From positions 1,798,001 through 1,862,000 of the forward strand of contig NZ_CP015079.1 of NCBI RefSeq assembly GCF_001653335.1: a stretch of DNA of 64,000 nucleotides, written 5' to 3'. The notes beneath the pieces are model-generated. The model saw only the letters and a program-made list of their open reading frames with translations. It was not told the origin of the DNA and searched no databases. This DNA comes from Nocardioides dokdonensis FR1436. GTDB taxonomy: Bacteria; Actinomycetota; Actinomycetes; Propionibacteriales; Nocardioidaceae. The translations under genes and the position numbers were made by a program. Positions 49,323 through 58,320 of the stretch are shown here, piece by piece (the stretch's first letter is position 1; each line of letters starts with the position of its first letter).

Positions 49323-50410
49323 CAGGCGCCGGCCTTGGCTAGGTTGTTAACAGCAGTCACGATGCGCTCCATTTGATCGCGGGTTACCGACGGGTGAACG
49401 GGGAGTGAGAGGCACTCAAGAGCTGCCAACTCTGTACGGGGCAAGTCGACCTCGGCCTGGAAAGGCGCGAGCCGGTGGTTCGGGATCGGGTAGAACATTC
49501 CCGTCCCGATGTTGTATTCATTCTTCAGAGCTGCAGCCAATCCGTCTCGGTCATCTGTGACCCGCACCGTGTACTGGTGGTAGACGTGCACAGCTTCTTC
49601 GGCGACCGGAGGGGGAGTCACACCCTCCAGGTGCGCGTTGAAAAAGGCTGCATTATTCTGTCGCTTGGCGGTCCAAGCGTTCACCTTGGTCAACTGGACT
49701 CGACCGATGGCTGCGTGAATGTCGGTCATGCGGCTATTGAAACCGACGACCTCGTTCTCATACTGCCGCTGCATGCCCTGGTTTCGGTAGAGGCGCATTA
49801 GTCGTTCGATCTCGCCGCTGGCCACCGAGACCATGCCGCCCTCGCCCGAGGTCATGTTCTTTGTCGGGTAGAGGGAGAACATGCCAAACGACCCGAAGGC
49901 ACCGACCGGCGTACCGCCCAGGGAGGCACCGTGCGCCTGAGCCGCGTCCTCGAGGACCTGCAGCCCGTGCCTGTCGGCAATCGTTTGGAGAGCGGGCATG
50001 TCGGCCGGGTGGCCGTAGAGGTGTACCGGCATGATCGCAGTGGTGCGGTCGGTGATCGAGGCCTCAACGCTGGCCGGGTCGAGGCAAAATGACTCGCGAT
50101 CAATGTCCGCAAAAATCGGCGTTGCGCCGGCCAAAGCCACCGAGTTGGCCGTGGCTGCAAAGGTGAAAGAGGGCACAATGACTTCGTCGCCTGGCTTGAT
50201 ACCTGCGGAGAGCAGCCCTAGGTGAAGCCCCGAGGTCCCCGAGTTGACCGCAACGCATGCTCGGCCTAGCCCGAAGTGTCGGGCGAACTCGGTTTCGAAG
50301 GCCAACACCTCGGGGCCTTGGGCGATCATGCCACTTCGCATGACGCGATCAACCGCTTCGCGTTCTTCGTCGCCGATCAGTGGCTTGGCGGGGGGAATGA
50401 ACTCGTCCAC
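49322..50410 (-). CDS. wbpE: WbpE-type PLP sugar aminotransferase (DegT/DnrJ family)
   Basis: A 362-residue DegT/DnrJ/EryC1/StrS enzyme: IPPAKPLIGDEEREAVDRVM, AVNSGTSGLHLGLLSAG, PVHLYGHPADMPAL, LEDAAQAHGA and the PLP lysine in FSLYPTKNMTSGEGGM. It transfers an amino group to C3 of the keto-uronic acid. GTG 50410 is chosen because the family N-terminus (DEFIPPAKP) starts there and GAGGAAA precedes it; frames further upstream are not conserved. 8 bp separate it from wbpD. Confidence 0.88.
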   Translation of the reverse strand: MDEFIPPAKPLIGDEEREAVDRVMRSGMIAQGPEVLAFETEFARHFGLGRACVAVNSGTSGLHLGLLSAGIKPGDEVIVPSFTFAATANSVALAGATPIFADIDRESFCLDPASVEASITDRTTAIMPVHLYGHPADMPALQTIADRHGLQVLEDAAQAHGASLGGTPVGAFGSFGMFSLYPTKNMTSGEGGMVSVASGEIERLMRLYRNQGMQRQYENEVVGFNSRMTDIHAAIGRVQLTKVNAWTAKRQNNAAFFNAHLEGVTPPPVAEEAVHVYHQYTVRVTDDRDGLAAALKNEYNIGTGMFYPIPNHRLAPFQAEVDLPRTELAALECLSLPVHPSVTRDQMERIVTAVNNLAKAGA

Positions 50411-50418
50411 AGTTTCCT

Positions 50419-51015
50419 CTACTCCTTGGCGACGGCGAGGCTGCCGTTCGTTTCTAAGTATCGTGAGTTGGCGGCGGGGCAGTACCACGCGCCGTCCGGC
50501 TCTTCGATGAGACGCTGCCCGGAATGGCCGACCCAGCCAATCTGCTTGGCTGGAACGCCAGCTACAAGAGCGTGATCCGGCACATCTCGGGTGACCACAG
50601 ATCCGGCCGCGACCATAGCCCAGGCGCCGATGGCTAGAGGGGCCACACAAACGGACCGTGCCCCGATTGATGCGCCGTCTTTGATCGTGACGCCGACGGC
50701 TTTCCAATCCAAAGCGGACTTCAGATCGCCGTCAGCAGTTACTGCCCGCGGGTAGGTGTCGTTGGTGAGCACGACTGCGGGGCCGATAAACACACCGGCG
50801 CCTAGATTGGCCGGCTCGTACACGAGGGCATAGTTCTGCACCTTGCAGTTGTCGCCTAGCTTGACGCCGCTCCCGATGTAGGCGCCCCGTCCAATCACAC
50901 AGTTCTCACCTACCTCGGCGTGCTCCCGCACTTGGGCGAGATGCCAAACCGAGGAGCCATCGCCTATGCGGGCACGTTCATCCACGTCGGCGGAACCGGC
51001 GATCTTAACTGTCAT
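50419..51015 (-). CDS. wbpD: WbpD-type N-acetyltransferase (left-handed beta helix)
   Basis: A 198-residue hexapeptide-repeat acyltransferase: DERARIGDGSSVWHLAQVRE, IGRGAYIGSGVKLGDNCKVQ, the loop VLTNDTYPRAV, and GARSVCVAPLAIGAWAMVAA with VVTRDVPDHALVAGVPAKQI. WbpD/WlbB enzymes acetylate the 3-amino group using acetyl-CoA. ATG 51015 is used since the family starts there. First gene of the wbpD-E-B-A operon, 423 bp downstream of cysN on the same strand. Confidence 0.88.
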   Translation of the reverse strand: MTVKIAGSADVDERARIGDGSSVWHLAQVREHAEVGENCVIGRGAYIGSGVKLGDNCKVQNYALVYEPANLGAGVFIGPAVVLTNDTYPRAVTADGDLKSALDWKAVGVTIKDGASIGARSVCVAPLAIGAWAMVAAGSVVTRDVPDHALVAGVPAKQIGWVGHSGQRLIEEPDGAWYCPAANSRYLETNGSLAVAKE

Positions 51016-51438
51016 GCCAACACTTTCTAGACGTGCTCCGGACGGCACCCCGAGCCGATCCATCTTGGTCGATGATGGTCCAGGTGCCGAATATTTTTTG
51101 CGACCAAGGTGACCGAAGTCCGCTAGATGGCAGGATCTCAATGGCGCTGGTCACCTACAGGTGTCTGACTGAGGAACAGAAGTATCGGGAGGTCGCCGTG
51201 CAGTCGCGTCGTTGACGACCCGCTTTCCCAGCGCGGTTTTTGATTGCTGCAAGGTGCTCGCTCGAGCCCCGGCGCCGGTTAGAGAATGTGAACTGGCCCC
51301 ATTCGACACGACCCCCGGCCAGTTTGTGGCGATTACTCGAAGGTTCTCCTGGTGCTGCATTCATCGTTTACATCGGGCTCTGAAGAGGGCGGCGCCGGTT
51401 TTGCGGATGGCCACCGCCCATGGCTCAAGAGCGGAACT
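51016..51438. other. Gap between cysN and the wbpD operon
   Basis: No supportable gene in 423 bp. A short AT-rich patch (GAATATTTTTTGCGACC, near 51090) may belong to a promoter for the wbpD operon. No clear terminator after cysN was found, so readthrough from cysDN remains possible. Confidence 0.45.
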
Positions 51439-52734
51439 TCAGTTTCCGCTGTTCACCATTCCAGCGCCAACGGTAGCGCCGGTTGCCTCGTCAATAAGAA
51501 TGAACGAACCGGTGGCGCGATTCTGCGAGTACGGGTCGCAGAGCAGTGGGATTGTGGTGCGCAACTGTACCCGTCCGATCTCGTTAACGCCGAGCTCGTT
51601 GCTTTCCAGGTCGCGGTGCAATGTGTTGATGTCGAGTCGGTACTGAATGTCCTTCACCAATGCCCGACCGGTGCGGGTCGTGTGCTTGATGGCCAGCTTC
51701 TGGCGCGGCTTCAGCGGCGCCGTGGTCATCCAACAGATCATCGCGTCGATGTCCTGGCTGGGCTTGGGCGCGTTGCGGATTCGAGCGATCATGTCGCCGC
51801 GCGACACATCGACGTCGTCCTCGAGGCGGACGGTCACCGACATTGGCGGGTAGGCCTCGGTGAGCTCCCTATCGAAGAGGTCGATGCCGGCGATCTTGCT
51901 GGTCATGCCGCTGGGGAGCACTACGACCTCGTCGCCCGGCTTGAGCACACCGCCAGCCACCTGTCCGCCGTAGCCCCGGTAGTCGTGGTGCTCGTCCGAC
52001 TTGGGGCGCACGACGTACTGCACAGGGAAGCGGGCATCGATCAGGTCGCGGTCGGAGGCGACGTGCACATGCTCGAGGTGGTGCATGAGCGTGGGCCCTG
52101 AGTACCAGTCCATGTTCTCGGAGCGGGTGACGACGTTGTCGCCCTGCAGTGCCGAGATCGGGATGACCTGAAGATCAGGGATGTTGAGCTTGGTGGCGAA
52201 CTGCGTGAACTCGGCGTGAATCTTGTTGTAGATCTCCTCGGAGAAGTCGACGAGGTCCATCTTGTTCACGGCGAGCACCAGGTGGGGGACCCGCAGCAGC
52301 GAGAGGATCACCGCGTGGCGGCGGGACTGCTCGGTGAGGCCCTGGCGAGCGTCGACGAGCACGAGCCCCAGGTCGGCGGTGGAGGCGCCGGTGACCATGT
52401 TGCGGGTGTACTGCACGTGGCCCGGAGTGTCGGCGATGATGAACTTGCGGTTGGGCGTCGCGAAGTAGCGGTAGGCAACGTCAATGGTGATGCCCTGCTC
52501 GCGCTCGGAGCGCAGACCGTCGGTCAGCAGCGCGAGGTCGGTGTAGTCGAAGCCCTTGGACAGGCTGGTGGCCTCGACCGCCTCGAGCTGGTCCTCGAAG
52601 ATCGCCTTGGAGTCGAGCAGCAGGCGCCCGATGAGCGTCGACTTGCCGTCGTCGACCGAGCCTGCCGTGGCGAAGCGGAGCAGGTCCATGCCAGCGGTGA
52701 CTGCGGCGCCGGTGTCGGTGGGGGTGGCGTTCAT
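51439..52734 (-). CDS. cysN: Sulfate adenylyltransferase subunit 1 (GTPase)
   Basis: A 431-residue EF-Tu-like GTPase: P-loop TAGSVDDGKSTLIGRLLLDS, switch region GITIDVAYRYF, DTPGHVQYTRNMVTGAS, and NKMDLVDF for guanine recognition, followed by two beta-barrel domains. With CysD it activates sulfate to APS. No APS kinase domain is fused at its C-terminus; an APS kinase is at 61199 instead. ATG overlaps the cysD stop (TGATG). The pair sits inside the polysaccharide locus. Confidence 0.93.
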   Translation of the reverse strand: MNATPTDTGAAVTAGMDLLRFATAGSVDDGKSTLIGRLLLDSKAIFEDQLEAVEATSLSKGFDYTDLALLTDGLRSEREQGITIDVAYRYFATPNRKFIIADTPGHVQYTRNMVTGASTADLGLVLVDARQGLTEQSRRHAVILSLLRVPHLVLAVNKMDLVDFSEEIYNKIHAEFTQFATKLNIPDLQVIPISALQGDNVVTRSENMDWYSGPTLMHHLEHVHVASDRDLIDARFPVQYVVRPKSDEHHDYRGYGGQVAGGVLKPGDEVVVLPSGMTSKIAGIDLFDRELTEAYPPMSVTVRLEDDVDVSRGDMIARIRNAPKPSQDIDAMICWMTTAPLKPRQKLAIKHTTRTGRALVKDIQYRLDINTLHRDLESNELGVNEIGRVQLRTTIPLLCDPYSQNRATGSFILIDEATGATVGAGMVNSGN

Positions 52735-53648
52735 CAGAAGTAGCCTTCCTTCTTGCGGTCCTCCATGGCGGCCTCCGAGAATCGGTCGTCGCCGCGGGTG
52801 GCGCCGCGCTCCGTGACGCGGGCGACGGCCACCTCCTCGATGATCTCCTCGACGGTGCTGGCGGTGCTCTCGACGCAGCCAGTCATGGTCAGGTCGCCCA
52901 CGGTGCGGAACCGCACGGTGCGCTCAGACGCGATCTCGCCGTTCTTGCACGGGTTGTGCTCACTCTCGGTGAGGAGCATGCCGTCGCGCTCGAAGACTCG
53001 GCGCTGGTGGGAGAAGTAGATGTTGGGAATCTCGATGCCCTCGCGGCCGATGTAGTCCCAGACGTCGAGTTCGGTCCAGTTCGAGATCGGGAAGATCCGC
53101 ATGTGCTCGCCCTGGTGCAGGCGGCCGTTGTAGAGGTTCCAGAGCTCGGGGCGCTGGTTCTTCGGGTCCCACTGGCCGAACTCGTCGCGGTGGGAGTAGA
53201 TGCGCTCCTTGGCGCGGGCCTTCTCCTCGTCGCGGCGACCGCCACCGAAGGCAGCGGTGAAGCCGTTCTCCTCGACCGCGTGCAGCAGGGTGCCGATCTG
53301 AAGCCGGTTGCGGCTGGTCTTGCCGTCATCGACCACGACGCCGGTGGCGATCGCCTCCTCGACGCTGGCGACGATCATGCGGACGCCGAGGCGGTCCACC
53401 CAGCTGTCGCGGGTGGCGAGGACCTCGGGGAAGTCGTACCCGGTGTCGACCTGCAGGACCGGGAACGGGATCTTCGCCGGATAGAACGCCTTCTCGGCCA
53501 GGCGCAGCATCACGATCGAGTCCTTGCCGCCCGAGAACATCAAGACGGGCTTCTCGAATTCGGCCGCGACCTCGCGGAAGATGTGGATCGACTCCGCTTC
53601 CAGCTGGTCGAGCTGGCTCAGCCGGTAGTCGGCGTGTGTGTCGGTCAT
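52734..53648 (-). CDS. cysD: Sulfate adenylyltransferase subunit 2
   Basis: A 304-residue PP-loop ATP pyrophosphatase: FEKPVLMFSGGKDSIVMLRL (SGGKDS loop), DTGYDFPEVLATRD, GGRRDEEKARAKERIYSHRD and IFPISNWTELDVWDYI. It forms APS from sulfate and ATP with CysN. ATG 53648 begins the conserved N-terminus; GGAGAGG lies upstream. It is divergent from the dehydratase gene at 53904 across a 255-bp gap with no recognised leader peptide. Confidence 0.94.
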   Translation of the reverse strand: MTDTHADYRLSQLDQLEAESIHIFREVAAEFEKPVLMFSGGKDSIVMLRLAEKAFYPAKIPFPVLQVDTGYDFPEVLATRDSWVDRLGVRMIVASVEEAIATGVVVDDGKTSRNRLQIGTLLHAVEENGFTAAFGGGRRDEEKARAKERIYSHRDEFGQWDPKNQRPELWNLYNGRLHQGEHMRIFPISNWTELDVWDYIGREGIEIPNIYFSHQRRVFERDGMLLTESEHNPCKNGEIASERTVRFRTVGDLTMTGCVESTASTVEEIIEEVAVARVTERGATRGDDRFSEAAMEDRKKEGYF

Positions 53649-53903
53649 GCGTAGAGGACCTCTCCAGTAGGGGGGCGCGGGCCATCGTAGACCGCAGCCA
53701 CGTGGACAGTTCAACCGCAGTTGGATTGCGAAGCTCTCCGCGGCGCCTCTGACTTGGTCGGGAGCGTGCGGTCTTGACCAGCGGAGCCGCGCATGTGACT
53801 TCCCTTTACATTGGATCTATCGTTTGCAGGTCGTCCGACACGCACATCGCACTGCTCATCGGGGCCCCGCCACCCACGGGGCCCTGGGACATGGGGTCAT
53901 TTC

Positions 53904-55739
53904 GTGGAACTTGCCGAGCGCATACGCCGTCACCGTCGTCCGGTGACACTCGCCTATGACCTTGGGGCTTGGGCCTTGGCCTACTGGGGCTTCGCGCTGC
54001 TGCGCTATCAGCCGACCGACGGTGGCGTCGTTCCCTGGCTCACGCTGACCGCTCTCGCGGTGGTCTCCTGGGTGATCTACTGCCTGATTGGTCTCAGCTT
54101 CCGCTTGCACGCCGGGCGCGCCAGGACGGGCAGTTTGGAGGAGGCGATCGCGATCGCGATCAGCATCGGGCTTGCCGGGGGAGTGATGTTCTCGGTCAAC
54201 CTGGTGATCCAGGTGGTGCCGCGCACAGTTCCGGTAGGGGCGTCTTTGCTGGCCATCGTCGTCGTGGCCTGGGCGCGCGCCCTCTGGCGCCGCCTGCAGG
54301 AGCGTCGTTGGGAGGCGGTCTCCGGCCCTGGGCGGCGTGTGATCGTGCTCGGCGCCGGCCAGGCCGGCGCCGACCTGATCGCCTCGATGCTGCGCGACCC
54401 CTCTCGTGCGTGGACTCCGGTCGGGCTCCTCGACGACGACCCGATGAAGCGTCAGCGTCAGATCCGTCGCGTACCGGTGCTTGGTGGAACGGCACAGATG
54501 GGCGAGATCGCGCGAGCCCACGGTGTGGCGCACGTAATCCTGGCGCTCCCGAGTGCCTCTGCGGAAGTAATCGAGAGGCTGCGCGCGCTCGCGGTCCATG
54601 AGGGCCTCATCGTCAAGGTGCTGCCGGCCGCGACCGAGCTCATCGGGGAGCGGGTCGACATCCGCGACATTCGCGACATCGACCTCAAGGACGTGCTGGG
54701 GCGCAACCAGCTGGACACTGATATCTCCGCCATCGCGGGCTACCTGACCGGCCGCCGCGTGCTGGTGACCGGTGCCGGCGGCTCGATCGGCTCCGAGCTC
54801 TGCCGCCAGATCTCCCGGTTCGACCCGCTTGAACTGATGATGCTCGACCGCGACGAGTCGGCGCTGCACGCGGTGCAGCTGTCGCTCAACGGGCGCGCTC
54901 TGCTCGATTCCGACGACGTCGTGCTCTGCGACATTCGCGATGCCCAGCAGGTCCAGATGCTGTTCCGCGAGCGCCGTCCCGAGGTTGTGTTCCACGCGGC
55001 AGCGCTCAAGCACCTCCCGATGCTCGAGCAGTACCCCGCCGAGGCCGTCAAGACCAACGTGATCGGCACCCGCAACGTCCTCGATGCTTGCGACGCCATC
55101 GGGGTGGAGCGGTTCGTCAACATCTCCACCGACAAGGCGGCCAACCCGGCCAGCGTCCTCGGCTACTCCAAGCGGGTCGCCGAGTGCTTGACAGCGCAGC
55201 GCTCGCAGATGGTCGAGGGTTCCTACCTCTCGGTCCGGTTCGGCAACGTGTTGGGCAGCCGGGGCTCGGTGCTGACCGCGTTCGCCCAGCAGATCGCCCG
55301 GGGCGGGCCGGTCACGGTCACCGATCCCGATGTCACTCGCTATTTCATGACCATCGAAGAGGCTTGCCAGCTCGTTATCCAGGCCGCCGCCATCGGGTCC
55401 GCAGGCGAGGCCCTGGTGCTCGACATGGGCGAGCCCATCAGCATCCTGGGGGTGGCCGAGCGGCTCATCGCGCAGTCGGGGCGCGACATCCGTATCGAGT
55501 TCACCGGCCTGCGCCCCGGAGAGAAGATGCACGAGGAGCTCTTCGGCGACTGCGAGCCCGAGAACGTGAAGCCGTCCCACGACAGTGTGAGCCACGTGCC
55601 AGTGGCTGGTGTCAGCGAGGCCGAGGTGGCCAGCCTGCCCACGGTCGGTGATTCACGTGAGGTGTGCCGCGCCTTGGAGGAGCTGTGCGCGACCGCTCTA
55701 GACCGTCAGCGCGACGTGGTGGAGTGGGTCGAGGCCTGA
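53904..55739 (+). CDS. WbpM/PglF/CapD-type UDP-GlcNAc 4,6-dehydratase
   Basis: A 611-residue membrane enzyme: four N-terminal helices (about residues 18-120), a cytoplasmic CoA-binding-like domain (VIVLGAGQAGADLIASMLRD), and the catalytic SDR domain (VLVTGAGGSIGSELCRQISR, HAAALKHLPMLEQYPAEAVK, FVNISTDKAANP). As in this family the usual catalytic Tyr is Met/other (VLGYSKRVAE). It makes UDP-4-keto-6-deoxy-GlcNAc, precursor of FucNAc/QuiNAc-type sugars for the WbpL-type transferase. GTG 53904 starts the conserved region; upstream in-frame sequence is not protein-like. Confidence 0.87.
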   Translation: MELAERIRRHRRPVTLAYDLGAWALAYWGFALLRYQPTDGGVVPWLTLTALAVVSWVIYCLIGLSFRLHAGRARTGSLEEAIAIAISIGLAGGVMFSVNLVIQVVPRTVPVGASLLAIVVVAWARALWRRLQERRWEAVSGPGRRVIVLGAGQAGADLIASMLRDPSRAWTPVGLLDDDPMKRQRQIRRVPVLGGTAQMGEIARAHGVAHVILALPSASAEVIERLRALAVHEGLIVKVLPAATELIGERVDIRDIRDIDLKDVLGRNQLDTDISAIAGYLTGRRVLVTGAGGSIGSELCRQISRFDPLELMMLDRDESALHAVQLSLNGRALLDSDDVVLCDIRDAQQVQMLFRERRPEVVFHAAALKHLPMLEQYPAEAVKTNVIGTRNVLDACDAIGVERFVNISTDKAANPASVLGYSKRVAECLTAQRSQMVEGSYLSVRFGNVLGSRGSVLTAFAQQIARGGPVTVTDPDVTRYFMTIEEACQLVIQAAAIGSAGEALVLDMGEPISILGVAERLIAQSGRDIRIEFTGLRPGEKMHEELFGDCEPENVKPSHDSVSHVPVAGVSEAEVASLPTVGDSREVCRALEELCATALDRQRDVVEWVEA

Positions 55740-56318
55740 CCGGGCGGCGCCACCTGCTGGGCAGAGAACTGAGGTCCGGCAAGTCGTCAAGTCGATCGCT
55801 CGGTGGCACGGTGCAAGGTCGTCGTGTGCGGTGACCCGACGGCGCGCGCTGCATCCGGGCCTAGCCGCTGTTCGACGCCGCGCGCTTGCGCATCTTCCTA
55901 GACGCCACCGACCCCAGGGCCGCCGGCCCGGCGCAGCTGATAGCACCGAACGCGGCCACATCACCACCGCGCAGCCTGGGGCGTCAATCTGCAGTACGCC
56001 GCTTTGGCGCACTTGCCCTCAGTCACGTTCGCCGTGCACGCGGCGTGGCAGGCTGCAGCGATGGCGTTCGACCTGACCTACGCTGCCGCAACCAACACCT
56101 GAAGAGGCCTGGCCAAGACAACAACCACGACGCTTTTCGGCAGGGGCTCGTTCGGTGATGCCGGTTCCAGGCGCGGTGTAATCGCCGGGCGTCCATGCTT
56201 GCGGTGGTTCGTTCCGTATATGTGGCCACGCGTCCGACGATCCGAGCGAAGCCACGGTTCGCGTCTTCCGGTAGCGGAGCGGCGGATCAGTTGAGCCGGT
56301 CCCCAAGCGGGCACTAGA
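55740..56318. other. Long non-coding gap between convergent genes
   Basis: 579 bp between the dehydratase and the BY-kinase stop. Short open frames occur on both strands (for example 55886-56158) but none has a family match, ribosome site or consistent codon usage. It may contain decayed sequence; I see nothing I can name. Confidence 0.45.
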
Positions 56319-57776
56319 TCAGTCGGCGGCCTTGTCGCTACCGCGGCGGCGAGAGCGGTCGCTGCGGTGAGGCTTGGTGGGCTCGGGTGCGGAAGGGGCG
56401 TAGCCGTAGCCGTAGCCGTAGCCGTAGCTGGCCCCGTATCCGCGACCACGTCGCGAGGGGGTCATGTTGAGCACCGCGCCCACCAGCGCCGCGTCGACGG
56501 CACCCAGGCGCTGGGCGGCCTGCGCGAGCTGGTCCTTCGTCGTCCTGCCATGCGCCACGACCAGGATGGCGCCGTCGGCCTGGGTCGAGAGCAAGGCTGC
56601 GTCGGTGACAGGCAGCAGCGGCGGCGCATCGATGATGATGGTGTCGAACTGTTCCCGGCATCGTGTCAGGAGCTCGGTCATGGCGCGGGACTGAAGCAGC
56701 TCTGCCGGGTTGGGCGGTATGGCTCCGCTGGCGAGGACCGCCAGGCCGGTGGCTGCGTACTCCTGCAAGGCGTCCTCGAAGCTGACCTTCCCGAGCAGGA
56801 CGGTCGTGACCCCGACGGAGCTATCGAGATCGAGGGCAGCGGTCGCCTTGGGGCGACGCAGGTCGCACTCGATCAGGAGCGTCTTCTGTCCAGCTTGCGC
56901 CAGCGTGAGAGCCAAGTTGACCGCCGTGGTGGTCTTGCCCTCGCCCGGTAAGGCCGACGTGACCACGAAGACCTTGGTCGCTGCATCGACGTCGACGAAC
57001 TGCAGATTGGTGCGCAGCACCCGGAAGGCTTCGGCCCTCGGTGCGTGCGAGTCCAGAGTGCTGACGAGTGGCTCGGTCTTGACCGAGGCGTCATAGGCGA
57101 TCGAGCCGAGCAGGGGGGCCTCGGTGGTCGTCGAGACGTCCTCGACGGTCTTCACGCTCGTGTCCAGCAGCTCGCGGGCGACCGCCAGTCCGAAGCCGAG
57201 CAGCAGGCCGAGCACGAACGCCAAGCCCAGGTTGCGGACGGGCTGAGGGGTGACCGGGGACGAGGGGAGCGAGGCATCATCTTCGACGCTGGCCTTGATT
57301 AACGGGTCGTCCGCGCCGGCAGGCGTCTCCAGCTTGCGGACGAGATCGCTCAAGCCCATCGCGTAGGCCTGCGCAATGGCCTGTGCCTGGACGGGGTCGG
57401 CGTCCAGCGCGGACAGTTCGATCAGGACCGTCTCGGGCGAAACAGTGGCCGAAACCTTGCTGCGCAGCTCGCTGGCCGACAGGCTGAGGTCGAGGTCCTC
57501 GACGACGCTCTGGGCAAGGCTCTCGCTCTTGCCGACGAGCACGGCGTACGACGAGACGCGCTGCTGGCTGAAAAGGCCACCCTGGTAGGCGCTGCTGACG
57601 TCGCCGCTACCGCTGCCGCCATCTCCGTAGGTGGAGACGAAGAGCCGGGCCGTCGACTGGTACTGCGGGGTGGCAGTGAACGTGAAGGCAGACGCGGCCC
57701 CGACGACGATCAGGGTCGACGCGACTACCATCAGCCACCGGCGCCTCAGGATGCGCAGATAGTCCTTCAGTTCCAT
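56319..57776 (-). CDS. Wzz-CpsD fusion polysaccharide BY-kinase
   Basis: A 485-residue bacterial tyrosine kinase with chain-length (Wzz) domain: TM1 WLMVVASTLIVVGAASAF, an extracytoplasmic region, TM2 NLGLAFVLGLLLGFGLAVA, then the kinase: Walker A TSALPGEGKTTTAVNLAL near residue 275, Walker A' LLIECDLRRP and Walker B TIIIDAPPLLPVTDA. The C-terminal tail has a Tyr cluster (GYGASYGYGYGYGYAPS), the autophosphorylation site in this family. It regulates polymer length and export. A low-molecular-weight tyrosine phosphatase domain at 62.5 kb may reverse its phosphorylation. Confidence 0.92.
   Translation of the reverse strand: MELKDYLRILRRRWLMVVASTLIVVGAASAFTFTATPQYQSTARLFVSTYGDGGSGSGDVSSAYQGGLFSQQRVSSYAVLVGKSESLAQSVVEDLDLSLSASELRSKVSATVSPETVLIELSALDADPVQAQAIAQAYAMGLSDLVRKLETPAGADDPLIKASVEDDASLPSSPVTPQPVRNLGLAFVLGLLLGFGLAVARELLDTSVKTVEDVSTTTEAPLLGSIAYDASVKTEPLVSTLDSHAPRAEAFRVLRTNLQFVDVDAATKVFVVTSALPGEGKTTTAVNLALTLAQAGQKTLLIECDLRRPKATAALDLDSSVGVTTVLLGKVSFEDALQEYAATGLAVLASGAIPPNPAELLQSRAMTELLTRCREQFDTIIIDAPPLLPVTDAALLSTQADGAILVVAHGRTTKDQLAQAAQRLGAVDAALVGAVLNMTPSRRGRGYGASYGYGYGYGYAPSAPEPTKPHRSDRSRRRGSDKAAD
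56401..56430. repeat. Hexanucleotide repeat encoding the Tyr-Gly tail
   Basis: TAGCCG repeats four times in a row, then TAGCTG (minus strand TACGGC units), coding for alternating Tyr-Gly in the BY-kinase tail. Slippage would change the number of phosphorylatable Tyr in steps of one without breaking the frame. Confidence 0.8.
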
Positions 57777-57869
57777 GCCGGGGCTCCCATGATCGATGTG
57801 ACCATGGAACCCTAAGTGAAAACCCCGTCTAGACGTGCTTTGTCCCTGATCGTGACCTCAAGGACTCAT

Positions 57870-58232
57870 CTACGAGGTGGCGACCGGCGTCCGCCCGTAG
57901 TCGTCCTCGAGGCGGCAGATGTCGTCCTCGCCGGTATAGGTGCCCATCTGCACCTCGATCACCACCAGCGGGAAGTCCTCCTGGTTGGTGATGCGGTGGG
58001 CCTGGCCGACCTCGACCCAGATCGATTCGCCGGGTCCGGCCACGACAGTCTCGCCATCGATGACGGCGGTGCAGCGGCCGGCGGCGATCACCCAGTGCTC
58101 GGCTCGGTGCTCGTGGGTCTGATAGCTCAGTCGGGAGTGTGGGTCGACGTGGATGCGCTTGACCTTGAAGCCGTCGCCCTCGTCGAGCACGGTCCACGAA
58201 CCCCACGGGCGGTTCTCGCTCTCACCGATCAT
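57870..58232 (-). CDS. Small cupin of the mannose-6-phosphate isomerase type II family
   Basis: A 120-residue single cupin domain: ENRPWGSWTVLDEGDGFKVK, YQTHEHRAEHWVIAAGRCTA with the metal-binding His/Glu set, and GESIWVEVGQAHRITNQEDF. It corresponds to the C-terminal isomerase domain of type II phosphomannose isomerase/mannose-1-phosphate guanylyltransferase proteins, here alone. It may supply mannose-6-phosphate or act on another sugar phosphate. ATG 58232 with GGGGAG at 8 nt. Same strand as the BY-kinase, which lies downstream after 93 bp. Confidence 0.8.
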   Translation of the reverse strand: MIGESENRPWGSWTVLDEGDGFKVKRIHVDPHSRLSYQTHEHRAEHWVIAAGRCTAVIDGETVVAGPGESIWVEVGQAHRITNQEDFPLVVIEVQMGTYTGEDDICRLEDDYGRTPVATS

Positions 58233-58320
58233 CTGCAGACTCCCCTGTGTCCACGGCCAAATGCCGCACGCAGACAATCGTAAAGGCTGGAGGTCGGTCG
58301 CGGAGAACTGTTACCAAACG

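Noticed and set aside
53811..53903. N-terminal extension of the WbpM/PglF-type protein
   Set aside because: The in-frame upstream codons give a Pro/Arg/Ser-rich stretch unlike the family; GTG 53904 precedes the conserved start.
53649..53903. Leader peptide before cysD like the one at 17639
   Set aside because: A short minus-strand frame from ATG near 53796 exists, but it lacks the RR-VD-R-S-L-C pattern and no hairpin follows its stop.
55831..56158. Small plus-strand genes in the gap before the BY-kinase
   Set aside because: No ribosome site, no family match, and overlapping open frames on both strands of equal quality.
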